Shown: positions 34,926-44,390, counted from the first letter of the stretch. The stretch: 49,192 nucleotides of DNA from Deltaproteobacteria bacterium (GCA_017302875.1 JAFLCA010000003.1:1-49192); one strand, 5' to 3'. Numbers and translations: made by a program. Notes: generated by a model from the sequence alone, not told the origin.

Positions 34926-35025
34926 ATCAGAATCCTGGAACTGCTGACGTCGTTGTGGCACCGAATGAACATTCGTGTCGGGCGCGGCGGCGGTCGAATT
35001 TCAGGGTGTTTCTCAAGGAAAAGTC

Positions 35026-35652
35026 GTGAGTCGTAAAAGACGTAAAGAAATACGCTCAGAAATGACCCGCATCGTATCGCGGCTTGATCCACGTTGGTTG
35101 CAGGCAGCGTCGCGTGAGCTGTGCGGAAACTTGACCAAAATTATAGAAGAAGAACTGAACGACGATGTCGAGCACGTCTTGGCGTGGATGTCGTATTTCC
35201 CTGGAGAAGTCGATTTGTCGAGCTTCATCAATCAACAGCTCGACAAACGTCGCATTTATCTGCCGCGCATGCTTCCAGATCGTTCGATGACTTTTATTTC
35301 AATCGGCAAGGATTGGCTTAATTCCATGCAATCCAGTGAGCTTGGAATTTTGGAGCCTGGCAGCGCCTCGGGTGAAACCTTCGATCTTTCTTGGGCGCGA
35401 GAGACCGTTGTTATTGCTCCGGGTCTGGCTTTTGATCGCGAAGGAGGACGGCTTGGGCGCGGGGCTGGGTACTACGACCGCTTCTTTGCGCGAGGCCCCA
35501 TGATGCAGTCGACCAAGATTGGCGTGTGCTGGTCTCTTCAGATGGGCGAGGAAGTTCCGGTCGAGTCACATGACGTTATCATGGACTGGGTTTGTCACGA
35601 GCGCGGCTACGTGAAGAGTAATTTTTCCTTCGAGGATGATTTCGATGAGTAA
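35026..35652 (+). CDS. ygfA: 5-formyltetrahydrofolate cyclo-ligase family protein
   Basis: This encodes 208 residues. The GTG at 35026 has AAGGA six bases upstream; the earlier ATG at 34975 has none. The enzyme converts 5-formyl-THF to 5,10-methenyl-THF using ATP. Seen are SRKRRKEIRSEM at the start, SYFPGEVDLSSFI, the nucleotide-binding GGRLGRGAGYYDRF and the end VPVESHDVIMDWV. ymdB overlaps its stop by eight bases, so the two are translated together. Confidence 0.92.
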   Translation: MSRKRRKEIRSEMTRIVSRLDPRWLQAASRELCGNLTKIIEEELNDDVEHVLAWMSYFPGEVDLSSFINQQLDKRRIYLPRMLPDRSMTFISIGKDWLNSMQSSELGILEPGSASGETFDLSWARETVVIAPGLAFDREGGRLGRGAGYYDRFFARGPMMQSTKIGVCWSLQMGEEVPVESHDVIMDWVCHERGYVKSNFSFEDDFDE

Positions 35653-36490
35653 GCCTGGGAAATCAGAGGCCTCGACGGCGAGCGCTGACACCATCAAAAT
35701 TCTATGTCTGGGGGACGTCGTGGGCCGGCCGGGCCGCCGTGCACTGACAAAATGCGTGCGCGGTTTGCGCCAGAAGCATGCGCTCAACCTAGTGATTGCC
35801 AACGGCGAGAATGCTTCCGGGGGACTCGGCTTTGATGCTGAAAGTGCCAGGGAAATCCAAGAAGCCGGAGTTGATTTGATAACGTTGGGCGACCATACCT
35901 GGCAGCGCAGTGGAATAGGGGACTTCTTGTCTCGCAACAAACACTGGTGTGTCAGGCCGGCTAATTATCCAAGTGGGGCGCCTGGCAGCGGCTGGTTGGT
36001 ACACCAGCTTGGCTCACTTACGATTGGGCTCTTCAATGTGTTGGGGCGCGTATATATGACTTCGCCCCTCGATTGTCCTTTTCGTGCTGCCGATGAAATT
36101 CTAAATGGCCCGCTCGCCAATTGTCACATCAAGATCTGTGACGCGCACGCAGGCGCAACGTCAGAGAAGGTGGCATTGGGGAGATACTTGGATGGACGCG
36201 CTTCACTTGTCTTCGGAACGCATACCCATGTGCAAACTGCCGATGAACAGATCCTGCCAGGCGGCACTGCCTTTATTAGCGATGTGGGAATGTGCGGAGC
36301 TCGCAATAGCGTAATCGGTATGGCGACCGATGTTGCGTTGGCAAGATTTCTTACTGGAATGCATCATTCCTACCGAATCGGCACCGGAGCCGCTCAGTTA
36401 AATGGGGTAGTGACGACTTTCGATGCAAAGAGCGGCAAAGCTCTCGCTATCGAGCGAGTTCAAGAAATTGTTCCCGTTGAAGAGACCTAA
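35645..36490 (+). CDS. ymdB: YmdB-family metallophosphoesterase
   Basis: This encodes 281 residues. The ATG at 35645 has GAGGA eight bases upstream; the ATG at 35636 lies within that site. Binuclear metal motifs are complete: GDVVGRPGRRAL, ANGENASGG, GDHTWQRS, HAGATSEK and FGTHTHVQTAD. In Bacillus and others YmdB is a 2',3'-cyclic nucleotide phosphodiesterase acting in stress and biofilm choice. It overlaps ygfA by eight bases and its stop overlaps the convergent receiver gene by four. Confidence 0.93.
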   Translation: MSKPGKSEASTASADTIKILCLGDVVGRPGRRALTKCVRGLRQKHALNLVIANGENASGGLGFDAESAREIQEAGVDLITLGDHTWQRSGIGDFLSRNKHWCVRPANYPSGAPGSGWLVHQLGSLTIGLFNVLGRVYMTSPLDCPFRAADEILNGPLANCHIKICDAHAGATSEKVALGRYLDGRASLVFGTHTHVQTADEQILPGGTAFISDVGMCGARNSVIGMATDVALARFLTGMHHSYRIGTGAAQLNGVVTTFDAKSGKALAIERVQEIVPVEET

Positions 36491-36876
36491 GCCGCTTTCC
36501 CTGGCTTATGGAGATCGTCGATGGCGCGCAGAAAGTCTTTAATATCGAAAGGCTTTTGAATGTAGCAGTCCGCGTGCGCAGATGATGAAGCATCAGCTGC
36601 CATGCGTTTGTCAGCTGACAACATGATGACAGGTAAATTTGCAGTAGTGGGATTCGCGCGCAGCTGTTCAAGCACCTCAGTGCCCGACATATCTGGCATT
36701 AACATATCAAGAATTAGAATATCAGGAGAGTTTTCCCTGAGCTTTTCCAGGCAAAGCTTGCCACTCTCGACGACTTCTACGCTGTGCCCGTAGTGCGATA
36801 GATACTCGGTAACGAGCATGCGCACGACAGGGTCGTCGTCGACAATTAAAATTCTCTGAGCAGGGTGGATTCCCAT
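36487..36876 (-). CDS. Single-domain response regulator
   Basis: This encodes 129 residues from the ATG at 36876; a TTG at 36906 is possible. It is a complete receiver domain only: IVDDDPVVR, phospho-Asp 57 in LILDMLMPDMSG, Ser in VIMLSADK and Lys in CYIQKPFD. It has no output domain, so it acts by protein contact or as a phosphorelay shuttle. The large hybrid kinase 86 bases upstream on the same strand is the likely partner. Confidence 0.93.
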   Translation of the reverse strand: MGIHPAQRILIVDDDPVVRMLVTEYLSHYGHSVEVVESGKLCLEKLRENSPDILILDMLMPDMSGTEVLEQLRANPTTANLPVIMLSADKRMAADASSSAHADCYIQKPFDIKDFLRAIDDLHKPGKAA

Positions 36877-36961
36877 ACCTAGGGAAGATCGTCCTAAGAG
36901 GCTCAAGCCTTTAGAGTCTGGAGCTGTTCTTTTCGGTACCGATAGCCCTAAGAGGTCGGTA

Positions 36962-39427
36962 TTACAGCTCGCTAGAGCGAATAATGCCCTTAGAAAGGGG
37001 GGAATTCTGGGCCCCGGACACTACCGCCGGATGCAATGCGTCACGAATTGCATGCGCGAGAGTGTTAATGTCGAAGGGCTTTGGAATGACTCCGCAACGC
37101 TCTGCGCTAGTCTCTGGAGTAACCCCATAGCCTGTCATCACCAGCGTCTTTACATTGCTGTCTGCCGAGCGCAGCTTCGAAACTAAATCCAAGCCATGCA
37201 TGCGCGGCATGATCATGTCGACCAGCACGAGGTCGAATTGATGATTCACGCACGTCTCAAGAGCTTCTTCCCCGTTGCTGCAAATCGTGACTTCATATCC
37301 CAAGTGATTGAGCATGGAGGCGACAAGATCGCGAACGCTCTTCTCATCTTCGACCACGAGAATCTTCTCACGATGTCCGTTGTTATTGGCATGCGGCAGG
37401 TTGTTCTCTGCGCCAACGTTTCGCTCTTTACCCTTGTCCTGTGCCGGGATCTCGCGCACCGGGAAGTAGAGCGAGACCGTCGTCCCGCGCTCTGGATAAC
37501 TTTCCATCGTCAGGAATCCATCATGTGCGCGAACAATCGCGTGCACCATGGAGAGTCCAAGTCCGGCGTGACCGCTGCTGGATTTGGTCGTGAAGAGCGG
37601 ATCAAAAGCTTTAGAGAGCGTCTCCGGACTCATGCCGCAGCCGTTGTCTTTCACGCGCAGACGCGCGAAGTGTCCGGGGCGCGCTCCGACATGCACATCA
37701 GAGACGCCTTCCTCCATTTCTTCCGTATCGAGGGTAATCTCTATCGAGCCCGATTTGCCCTGGTAGGAATCACGGGAGTTCATCACCAAGTTCGTGACCA
37801 CTTGCATCATCAGATTGGTATCGCATTCGACGCCAAGCGGTTTCTCAGGAACTTTGAACGAAATCTCGTAGTTTTCTCCAGCGATCTTTTTGAGCAGCTC
37901 GAGACGGGAGGAGAGTAGGGTACCGAAGTCCTCGATCTTCATATGACTTGGGCCACCGGCGGTGAAATCCAAGAGATTTCGCACCAACTCACCGGCTTTC
38001 GTCGCAGCCGCCAAAATATCGTTGAGAGCTTTCTCTTTACGCGCGGCGTCTTTGGCTACGCGAGCATAGCTCGAGAGCCCAATGATTGCCGTTAGCGTGT
38101 TGTTAAACGAGTGAGCGATATTGCTAACCAAATTTCCAAGTGAGGAGAGCTTCTGGCTCTGCAGAAGGTGTGATTCAACAGCTCTGCGCTCAGTAATGTC
38201 CTTCATGGTAACGATGACACTGTCTGGGCCGTCTTTGAGCGAGGATCCCTCGAGTTCTTCCGGCTTCAGTGAGGCGATCTCGAAGAAACGCAACTTATCA
38301 GGAAGCTGGTTTAACTTAAGCTCAGTAACCTTCGGCCCACGCGTGAAAGTATCTTCAATAAGCTGTAGCAAATGCTTGCAAATGGCGGGCGTCATGCCCA
38401 CTGACTCAATGTTCTTTCCGAGCACTTCATTGTGAGAAATGCCGGCGTAGGACTTGAAGCGGCGATTCATAAACGTAATCGTGCCGTTTCTGTTAAGTGC
38501 GCAAATGCCTTGATCAGGTCTAACTCCAGGACCCGATGCCCCCGGAGGAATCGGCATATTTCCCGAACTGCTCGTAACGCGTGTTGGCGCTGATTCAGGG
38601 GCAACCGTCATGCTGCGGAAATTCTCCCCTGACTGTCTGCGCCAGAAGTCACTGGCAAGTCCTGAGAACGTTTTTGCATTGGCGTTCGCCAACGATTGCA
38701 GCCCAATAATTTCACGGCTATCGGAGCTAACGCGGCGGGCGAGTTTCCATCCAAGGAAACTAGGCAAGGCGATACACAAGCCGAACATGGTAAGAAGATT
38801 AGTGAAGCTGGCCTCGAGCCCGCCGCCAATTGCTGGCATGCCGCCGCGTAGGCGCACTGACATTGAGCCAAGCATTGCAACTGTGGAAGCGATGGCGAAG
38901 AAGTGAATGAGTAGGCTAGAAAGCGCCACATGACGCGGACGATGCGTGATCGCACCCCAAATTTCGGTGTTGAGCAGAAGGGCGCCAGCGATCATAGAGA
39001 AGAGCGTCTCAGCCGTAGCTGTGAAGATCAAAGCCGAGCCGTTAAAGTGCTCGGGGTTATAGGAGGTCCCGCTCATCAGATAGCCAAGGGGCGCGTAGAC
39101 GACGGCCCATAGAGCAAGCGTCACTGCGAAGCTCGGAACGCGCGGATAACGAGTCCCCACAAATCCGATTGCGACACAGAGAGAAAGCAAGCGTAAGCCG
39201 TAGAAGTGTTCGCCGGAGAAAAGCATTTCCGGAACGACACCAACTGCCGCTGAAGCTAAAGCACCGGGAACACCCAATGCGCCTGCGCTGCAGAATAGGA
39301 ATATGTTCCCAGCTGGCACCGAATGATCGAGCAGTAGTAAATAGGAGAGGGAGTTGGTAACGAGAGCCGCGATACCCAGAACGACGGCTGAAGTAATTTG
39401 CTTATCGAAGTAACGAACAGTAGGCAC
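36962..39427 (-). CDS. Membrane hybrid histidine kinase (MASE-like-PAS-HK-receiver)
   Basis: This encodes 821 residues with a GTG start and GGGG upstream. About seven or eight membrane segments (about 12-230) form an N-terminal sensor resembling MASE1-type domains. A PAS domain (about 305-415, ending ITERRAVESHLL) leads to HisKA with His 439 (IAHSFNNTLTAIIG, NtrB-like), Asn 550 in the N box, DNGCGM and HAGLGLSMVHAI. A C-terminal receiver (688-800) has Asp 737. Phosphate could pass from His to Asp and on to the stand-alone receiver next door. Confidence 0.92.
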   Translation of the reverse strand: MPTVRYFDKQITSAVVLGIAALVTNSLSYLLLLDHSVPAGNIFLFCSAGALGVPGALASAAVGVVPEMLFSGEHFYGLRLLSLCVAIGFVGTRYPRVPSFAVTLALWAVVYAPLGYLMSGTSYNPEHFNGSALIFTATAETLFSMIAGALLLNTEIWGAITHRPRHVALSSLLIHFFAIASTVAMLGSMSVRLRGGMPAIGGGLEASFTNLLTMFGLCIALPSFLGWKLARRVSSDSREIIGLQSLANANAKTFSGLASDFWRRQSGENFRSMTVAPESAPTRVTSSSGNMPIPPGASGPGVRPDQGICALNRNGTITFMNRRFKSYAGISHNEVLGKNIESVGMTPAICKHLLQLIEDTFTRGPKVTELKLNQLPDKLRFFEIASLKPEELEGSSLKDGPDSVIVTMKDITERRAVESHLLQSQKLSSLGNLVSNIAHSFNNTLTAIIGLSSYARVAKDAARKEKALNDILAAATKAGELVRNLLDFTAGGPSHMKIEDFGTLLSSRLELLKKIAGENYEISFKVPEKPLGVECDTNLMMQVVTNLVMNSRDSYQGKSGSIEITLDTEEMEEGVSDVHVGARPGHFARLRVKDNGCGMSPETLSKAFDPLFTTKSSSGHAGLGLSMVHAIVRAHDGFLTMESYPERGTTVSLYFPVREIPAQDKGKERNVGAENNLPHANNNGHREKILVVEDEKSVRDLVASMLNHLGYEVTICSNGEEALETCVNHQFDLVLVDMIMPRMHGLDLVSKLRSADSNVKTLVMTGYGVTPETSAERCGVIPKPFDINTLAHAIRDALHPAVVSGAQNSPLSKGIIRSSEL

Positions 39428-40041
39428 AGTTTTTACCCCGTCTTAAAAATCTGCGAGCGTTTTTTCTCTACTGACTCTGATGAACAGAGTGCGCGCAGAG
39501 GAGTGCTCATAGTTTTTACAACTGACTAGCCAATGAGACTTTTTAGGTGCTGTAGGGCAAAGAACGACGAGGCGGCGCCTACTTCCCCACGGCGCGGAAA
39601 CTTTTTGCCCCTTTGCCCTCTAAAATCTTATACAGATTCAAGGGCTTGAAGGATTCGCACGCAAAAAAAGCGTTACTCTGGCTCTATAGATGCTTGTCGA
39701 CTCTCTGGCGTAGCGACTTGAACGCAAAAATAAAGCAGGGTTTTGAAACTTTATTTTAGAACGCAGTGTGAAATTCGTTTTGTTGGGCGAATGCTCGGTG
39801 ATAAACTAATTTCTTCTCAAACCTCCAGGTTTTCAAATCCATTTCACCCGCAACTCTGTCTTAAGGTACGACCCCGGTTAGGTGGGGGTACTCGCGCTAT
39901 TTTTTGGGTATAGTCCGGCTCGAAAATAGTATGATATAGACATATTGCATTGTTTTTCTGCAGACGGACTATTTTCGGGCCGATAGCTTTTCTCAGAGCA
40001 CGCTTGGCCAGATTTTAGGTTAACCATTAAAGGGTAGGTCC
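39428..40041. other. 614-base intergenic region with three inverted repeats
   Basis: This gene-free stretch lies between the divergent hybrid kinase and ompA-family genes. It has no ORF of note. It contains AGGGCAAAG 39554-39562 with CTTTGCCCT 39611-39619, AAAATAAAG 39727-39735 with CTTTATTTT 39749-39757, and a 15-bp pair 39916-39930/39968-39982 close to the OmpA start. It must hold promoters for both genes, but I see no strong -35/-10 pair. Confidence 0.6.
39916..39982 (+). promoter_or_regulatory. 15-bp inverted repeat upstream of the OmpA-family gene
   Basis: CGGCTCGAAAATAGT (39916-39930) pairs with ACTATTTTCGGGCCG (39968-39982) with one G-U pair and a 37-base AT-rich loop. It lies 60 bases before the start codon. 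It may be an mRNA leader stem or an operator pair. Confidence 0.55.
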
Positions 40042-40812
40042 ATGTTTAATAAGAAACTTTTAGCACTATTTGGTCTGACGTTTATCTCGGGCAGCGTCTT
40101 CGCGCAGGACCTTTTGCCGGCCGATAATAGCTGGGTGACCTATCATACTGCTCCGCGCTACCGCGAGAGCGAGTCTCATCCGCTTCGCGTTGCCGCTTAC
40201 ATCGTTCATCCGATTGGTTGGGCTGCACGTGAAGTTGTTTTCCGTCCTTTGAGCTACTTCGCTTCTTCGACGGAAGTAACGCGCAGTGTCATGGGATATC
40301 GTGAGCCGTTCGACTATCGTCAGCCGGAATGTTTCTCGCCTGATGACAGCGCGCCAGATTGCCGCTCAGTGTCTCCGTTTAACTACGACAACGCCGGCTC
40401 CACTGGAGCATCGGTTGTGGGTGCGACGGATACCGCCGCTGTTGCTAGCGACACGCAACGTCAAGTTTATTTCCCTGATGTGAACTTCGACTTCAACAAG
40501 CGTAACCTCAATGACCTTGGCGTTGGCCGCGCGCACCAGCTCGCAGCTTTGCTCAAGGCAGAGCCCGGCTTGAAGGTCGTTCTCCAAGGAAATGCAGACT
40601 ACAAGGGAACGGAAACCTACAATGAGAAGCTTGGTTTGGATCGTGCTGAAGCCGTCCGACAAGAGCTTGTAAGTTTGGGTGTTCCTGCTGACAGACTCTC
40701 AACCGTAACGTTCGGTGAGTCGCAGCCTGTATTGCCTGAGCAAGAAGCATGGGCCCGCGCGGTTAATCGCCGTGTTGCGGTTCAGGTTGAAGCTCCTGAA
40801 GCTGCCCACTAA
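40042..40812 (+). CDS. OmpA-family outer-membrane protein
   Basis: This encodes 256 residues; AAAGGGTAGG precedes the ATG. A signal peptide ends near FAQ-DL. Residues about 25-135 are a unique N-terminal region that ends in Ala/Thr/Ser, not a full eight-strand barrel. Residues about 140-250 form an OmpA C-terminal domain that binds peptidoglycan: VNFDFNKRNLNDLG, VVLQGNADYKGTETYN, LGLDRAEAVRQEL and the Arg of NRRVAVQV. It anchors the envelope to the wall. A strong bidirectional terminator follows. Confidence 0.9.
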   Translation: MFNKKLLALFGLTFISGSVFAQDLLPADNSWVTYHTAPRYRESESHPLRVAAYIVHPIGWAAREVVFRPLSYFASSTEVTRSVMGYREPFDYRQPECFSPDDSAPDCRSVSPFNYDNAGSTGASVVGATDTAAVASDTQRQVYFPDVNFDFNKRNLNDLGVGRAHQLAALLKAEPGLKVVLQGNADYKGTETYNEKLGLDRAEAVRQELVSLGVPADRLSTVTFGESQPVLPEQEAWARAVNRRVAVQVEAPEAAH

Positions 40813-40831
40813 AGCGTAGGCAGATAACAAT

Positions 40832-40867
40832 AAAAAAGGGCGAAGCAAATGCTTCGCCCTTTTTTTT
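40832..40867. terminator. Bidirectional Rho-independent terminator
   Basis: A 9-bp perfect stem (GGGCGAAGC 40838-40846 with GCTTCGCCC 40851-40859) is flanked by six A on the left and eight T on the right. It can end transcription from both the OmpA-family gene and the convergent MerR-like gene. Confidence 0.92.
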
Positions 40868-40909
40868 TATGCGCGAATTTCTATGCGCGGAAAATATACG
40901 CTCTGCTTG

Positions 40910-41635
40910 TTAGTCTTCCCGTGGCCGCATCATCCCTGTCGAGACATCAATTGAGGCATTCGCGTTCTTGTTTTCTTCCTCGGGCGCAGTTACCCCAAGC
41001 CACTCGAGGGCCAAGCGCACCGGGGAGCGGCGCTTGTGTTGCTGCTGCACGTTAATGAGCGTGCGAATGGTCTGTGTCTCTGTCAGTAGGAGAATCTGAT
41101 CACGATCAGCCTTATCTTCCAGTTTTTCGACGCGAGCCTGCAACCAATCGCGCTGCTCTTTGAGATCTTGTAACTGCTGATCCTTCATATCAAGAATTCG
41201 TTCCTGAAGTTGCATGAGATTCTTAAGGCGCTGAATCTCGAGCTCAAGAAAAGGAGCCTGCGATGCTGCGGCCTGCTCCTGCGGCGGCGCTTCTGGCTTC
41301 GCTTGCTCGACGATAGGAGCGGGGGCGACGTTCACTACGCGTTCAACCTGCTCGGCGAGGCGAGGCTCAGCCGGTGGCTTAGGAGCAGCTACTTCAATCG
41401 GTGTCGCTTCTTTCTTAACTGAACTCTTTGGCGCAATGGTTTCGGTGCGCTCGCGCTGTGGAGTTTCTTTAAGTCCGAACAGTCCCGCCAGCTCGCCTTT
41501 GGAGAACATGCGCAGGCCGTCGGAGTCCGTCTCGAGTTGTAGGTACCCGGCCTCGGCGAAGCGACTCAACGTCGTGCGCGACATGCCCGTAATGTGAATG
41601 GCCTCGTGTTCGGAAATGAAGTCTTGAAATCCCAT
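40910..41635 (-). CDS. MerR-like DNA-binding protein with coiled coil
   Basis: This encodes 241 residues; GAGGAG precedes the ATG. The N-terminal 55 residues (HEAIHITGMSRTTLSRFAEA, then MFSKGELAGLFGL) form a winged HTH like MerR or excisionases. A Pro/Ala/Lys-rich linker (about 60-125) leads to a coiled coil (about 128-195, LEIQRLKNLMQLQERILDMK). The C-terminal segment RRSPVRLALEWLG may be a partner site. Such layouts occur in cell-cycle and polarity regulators, but I cannot assign one. Confidence 0.78.
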   Translation of the reverse strand: MGFQDFISEHEAIHITGMSRTTLSRFAEAGYLQLETDSDGLRMFSKGELAGLFGLKETPQRERTETIAPKSSVKKEATPIEVAAPKPPAEPRLAEQVERVVNVAPAPIVEQAKPEAPPQEQAAASQAPFLELEIQRLKNLMQLQERILDMKDQQLQDLKEQRDWLQARVEKLEDKADRDQILLLTETQTIRTLINVQQQHKRRSPVRLALEWLGVTAPEEENKNANASIDVSTGMMRPRED

Positions 41636-41718
41636 GCTACAGCTCCTCGATTGCTACACCGGTACTATAAGCACTTTAAAGCTAGGAGTCTGTAGCGAAA
41701 AGGGGCTAAATCGAGGGC

Positions 41719-43185
41719 TTATTTAAAGGCGATTTCTCTAATTTCGAGCACGCTCGTGGCCCCTGGAGTACGGACCGAGATACCGCCCAGGATGACGGTA
41801 CGCGAGCCGTTTGCAAGGTTTTCGCGAGCTTGTACCAGCCGAAGCGCCGTATCTATCTCGTCTTCATGGGTCGAGGTAGGGGAACAAGGAATCGGATTTA
41901 CTCCCCAATAGAGCGACATGCGCTGCAAGGTCGACGGGCTGCTGGACACTCCATACAGCGGTTGCTGAGGACGGTACTTGGCTACCAGACGCGCCGTAGT
42001 TCCCGTTTCCGTGCAGGCGATAATCGCTGCCGCGTTCATCTTAACGGCGGCGGCGCTGGCTGCATACGCAACGGCGTCAGGAACCGTGGCGCGGTCAGCG
42101 TCACGCAAGCGCAGTTTATACTCTTCGAAGGCAAAGCTTTGTTCAGCTTCGTGCGCAATCTTTCCCAAAGTCTTCACGCACTCGACCGGATGCTGTCCGA
42201 TGGTTGTCTCTTCGGATAGCATCACCGCATCAGCGCCGCTCATAACTGCCGTGGCAACGTCTGAAACTTCTGCGCGAGTGGGGCGCACGGAAGTAATCAT
42301 GGACTGCAACATTTGAGTAGCGACAATTACCGGGATTCCACGATAGTTCGACTGCTCAATCAAACGCTTCTGCAGCATCGGAAGCTGTTCAAGGGGAACT
42401 TCGAGTCCAAGGTCGCCGCGCGCCACCATGATGCCGTCTGAAGCATCCATGATTTCGAAGATATTGCTGAGCGCGCTTTTTCTTTCAATCTTCGAAATAA
42501 TTTTGATGTCGCCGCCTTCACGTCGAATGACTTCGCGAAGCATGAGCACGTCCTGTGCGTTCTTCACAAAGGAAATGGCGACGTAATCGACCTCATTCTC
42601 GATACCCCACATCAAGTCTTTGATGTCTTTGTCGGTAGTGGCGGGCAAGTCGACGATGGAATCAGGGAATGCAATGCCGACGCGAGAGCGCAGGCGTCCG
42701 CCTTTGAGAGCTGTGCAGTGCACAACGCCTTTTTCAACCGATAGGGCCTTAAGCTCGATGATGCCGTCAGCGAGCAAGACTTGTTCTCCTGCCTTCAAGA
42801 TCTCGGCAGGGTTAAGTCCTTCTACGAATATGGTCGCCGCAGTGGAGTTCGATCCGTCAGATGGACGCAGATCAACCGCTGCATTGTCCGGAAGAGCTAC
42901 AAAATCTCCGTCAATTTTCGAGATGCGGATTTTTGGTCCCGAAAGATCCTGTAGCACTGCAACCGGCATGCGCAATGTCGCTGATACCTTGCGAATGGTT
43001 TTGATCTCTTCGGTATGTTCGTCCCAGCTGCCGTGAGAAAAATTCAGACGGAACACATTGGTTCCGGCAAGTATCATCTCTTTGACGACTTCAGGCGAGC
43101 GGCAGGCCGGGCCTACGGTTGCGACGATTTTAGTTTTTCGATAGCCGCGCGAGGTCTTCGGGGCAAGTAGTTCTGGAGTGCTCAT
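41719..43185 (-). CDS. pyk: Pyruvate kinase
   Basis: This encodes 488 residues. The enzyme turns phosphoenolpyruvate + ADP into pyruvate + ATP. It has KTKIVATVGPACRSPEV, FRLNFSHG, LQDLSGPKIRI, the active-site IISKIERKSAL, GIMVARGDLGLEVP, and VATQMLQSMITSVRPTRAEV with VMSGADAVMLSEET. The C-terminal domain is complete (ACTETGTTARLVAKYRP). It lies 14 bases after the adenosine deaminase-like gene and is likely co-transcribed with it. Confidence 0.97.
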   Translation of the reverse strand: MSTPELLAPKTSRGYRKTKIVATVGPACRSPEVVKEMILAGTNVFRLNFSHGSWDEHTEEIKTIRKVSATLRMPVAVLQDLSGPKIRISKIDGDFVALPDNAAVDLRPSDGSNSTAATIFVEGLNPAEILKAGEQVLLADGIIELKALSVEKGVVHCTALKGGRLRSRVGIAFPDSIVDLPATTDKDIKDLMWGIENEVDYVAISFVKNAQDVLMLREVIRREGGDIKIISKIERKSALSNIFEIMDASDGIMVARGDLGLEVPLEQLPMLQKRLIEQSNYRGIPVIVATQMLQSMITSVRPTRAEVSDVATAVMSGADAVMLSEETTIGQHPVECVKTLGKIAHEAEQSFAFEEYKLRLRDADRATVPDAVAYAASAAAVKMNAAAIIACTETGTTARLVAKYRPQQPLYGVSSSPSTLQRMSLYWGVNPIPCSPTSTHEDEIDTALRLVQARENLANGSRTVILGGISVRTPGATSVLEIREIAFK

Positions 43186-43199
43186 CGTATTCTTTGGTT

Positions 43200-44390
43200 T
43201 TAACGGCTATTGCCCATCTGCGGTAAGAAAGTATTTTCATCGGCCACACGCAGGGCGCGCAAGACCTGTTCTTCGTTTATTGCTCCGGCATCGAGCAGGA
43301 GTACCAGTTCTTCCGCCAAACTTGTCATTTGCAGGCAAGGCGCGTCGGTTGAGAAGGTATACTTGATTCCGAATTCGTCGAGTGTGTTTACAATCTTTCC
43401 GTATTCAGCCAAGTCTTTCACTGCATTCGTGAGAAGGTTGGATTTAACGCACAACTCACACACCAAATCGCGTTCCTGAAGTAGCTTCAATCCACGGTCA
43501 TCCTTCTTATCCCACCAGGCGCGGAAGGCGACGATGGGGTGGGCGACGCGCTGCGGATTAATCGCTTCAACGGTTTTGATAAAGGTTTCGATATCAACGT
43601 GAGGAGTTTCGCCTACGTGAATCGTTCTGCCCAGTCCTGGGCCAACCATATCGAACACTTCCTTCATTTCAGCGAGGCGCTTCGGATCTGAAAGCGGGTT
43701 CTTTGATTCGTGTCCGGCAAGATCGACGGCGATGACTTTGTTGCTCTTCTCTCGCCAAGCGCGAACCTTTTCAGCCAGCACCATGTTAGCTTCGAAGGTC
43801 ATATCTCTTCCGAAGCAGAAGATGAGACCAACTTGGACTTTTCCCTTAAAGCCGATCTCTACATCTTCAACCGCAGCGCAGGCTGATTTGATTACGCGAT
43901 CAACGTCGTACAATCCGGCGTGACTTCCCTTAAGGAATACAGCACCAGTACGCTTCAAAGGATTGAAGCGAAGTTCGAAGCGATTTACGGAGAAGAGGGG
44001 ATTCGGAGATCCACCTTCGCCGCCTGGCCCCAATTGCGTCATGCCGCCAGTGCGGTAGGCGCGATGGATGGCGATAATAATGCTTTCGCGAACAGAGGTG
44101 GGCCCGGACTGAATGAGTTCCACCTTGTCGTACACTTCAAGGTAGGTGTCGAGGTCTTTTACGCGATCGTCCTGGATCTTCAGAATATCGATAAAGTCTT
44201 CGTACCCGGCTCCCATGCCGCGAATACCACGGTCGATGGCGATTTCCCAAAGTCGATATAGAGGAACTGCACCGCCGAGGTGCACGTGAATTTCAGTAAC
44301 AGAGGCCGGCCATTTGATGTGGCGCCAGCGTTCATCATCTTGATGTTTCATAACTCGATAATTTAGTTCGATTTTATTAGCGGGAATCAT
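43200..44390 (-). CDS. Adenosine deaminase-family amidohydrolase
   Basis: This encodes 396 residues from the ATG at 44390; the ATG at 44351 is an alternative. Metal and catalytic motifs follow the family: TEIHVHLGGAV (His 35 and 37), a VDLAGHE segment, IHVGETPH with the catalytic Glu, RVAHPI where adenosine deaminases have RIGHG, and FSTDAPCL with the Asp where they have STDDP. The changed last two motifs suggest a substrate other than plain adenosine, such as a modified nucleoside. It is an operon partner of pyk. Confidence 0.85.
   Translation of the reverse strand: MIPANKIELNYRVMKHQDDERWRHIKWPASVTEIHVHLGGAVPLYRLWEIAIDRGIRGMGAGYEDFIDILKIQDDRVKDLDTYLEVYDKVELIQSGPTSVRESIIIAIHRAYRTGGMTQLGPGGEGGSPNPLFSVNRFELRFNPLKRTGAVFLKGSHAGLYDVDRVIKSACAAVEDVEIGFKGKVQVGLIFCFGRDMTFEANMVLAEKVRAWREKSNKVIAVDLAGHESKNPLSDPKRLAEMKEVFDMVGPGLGRTIHVGETPHVDIETFIKTVEAINPQRVAHPIVAFRAWWDKKDDRGLKLLQERDLVCELCVKSNLLTNAVKDLAEYGKIVNTLDEFGIKYTFSTDAPCLQMTSLAEELVLLLDAGAINEEQVLRALRVADENTFLPQMGNSR

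Noticed and set aside
34830-35025. Possible 6S RNA upstream of ygfA
   Set aside because: ygfA is often preceded by ssrS, and GCGGCGGCGG looks similar to its 3' part, but I could not pair a closing stem and central bubble of the right size, and a promoter-like sequence lies in the middle.
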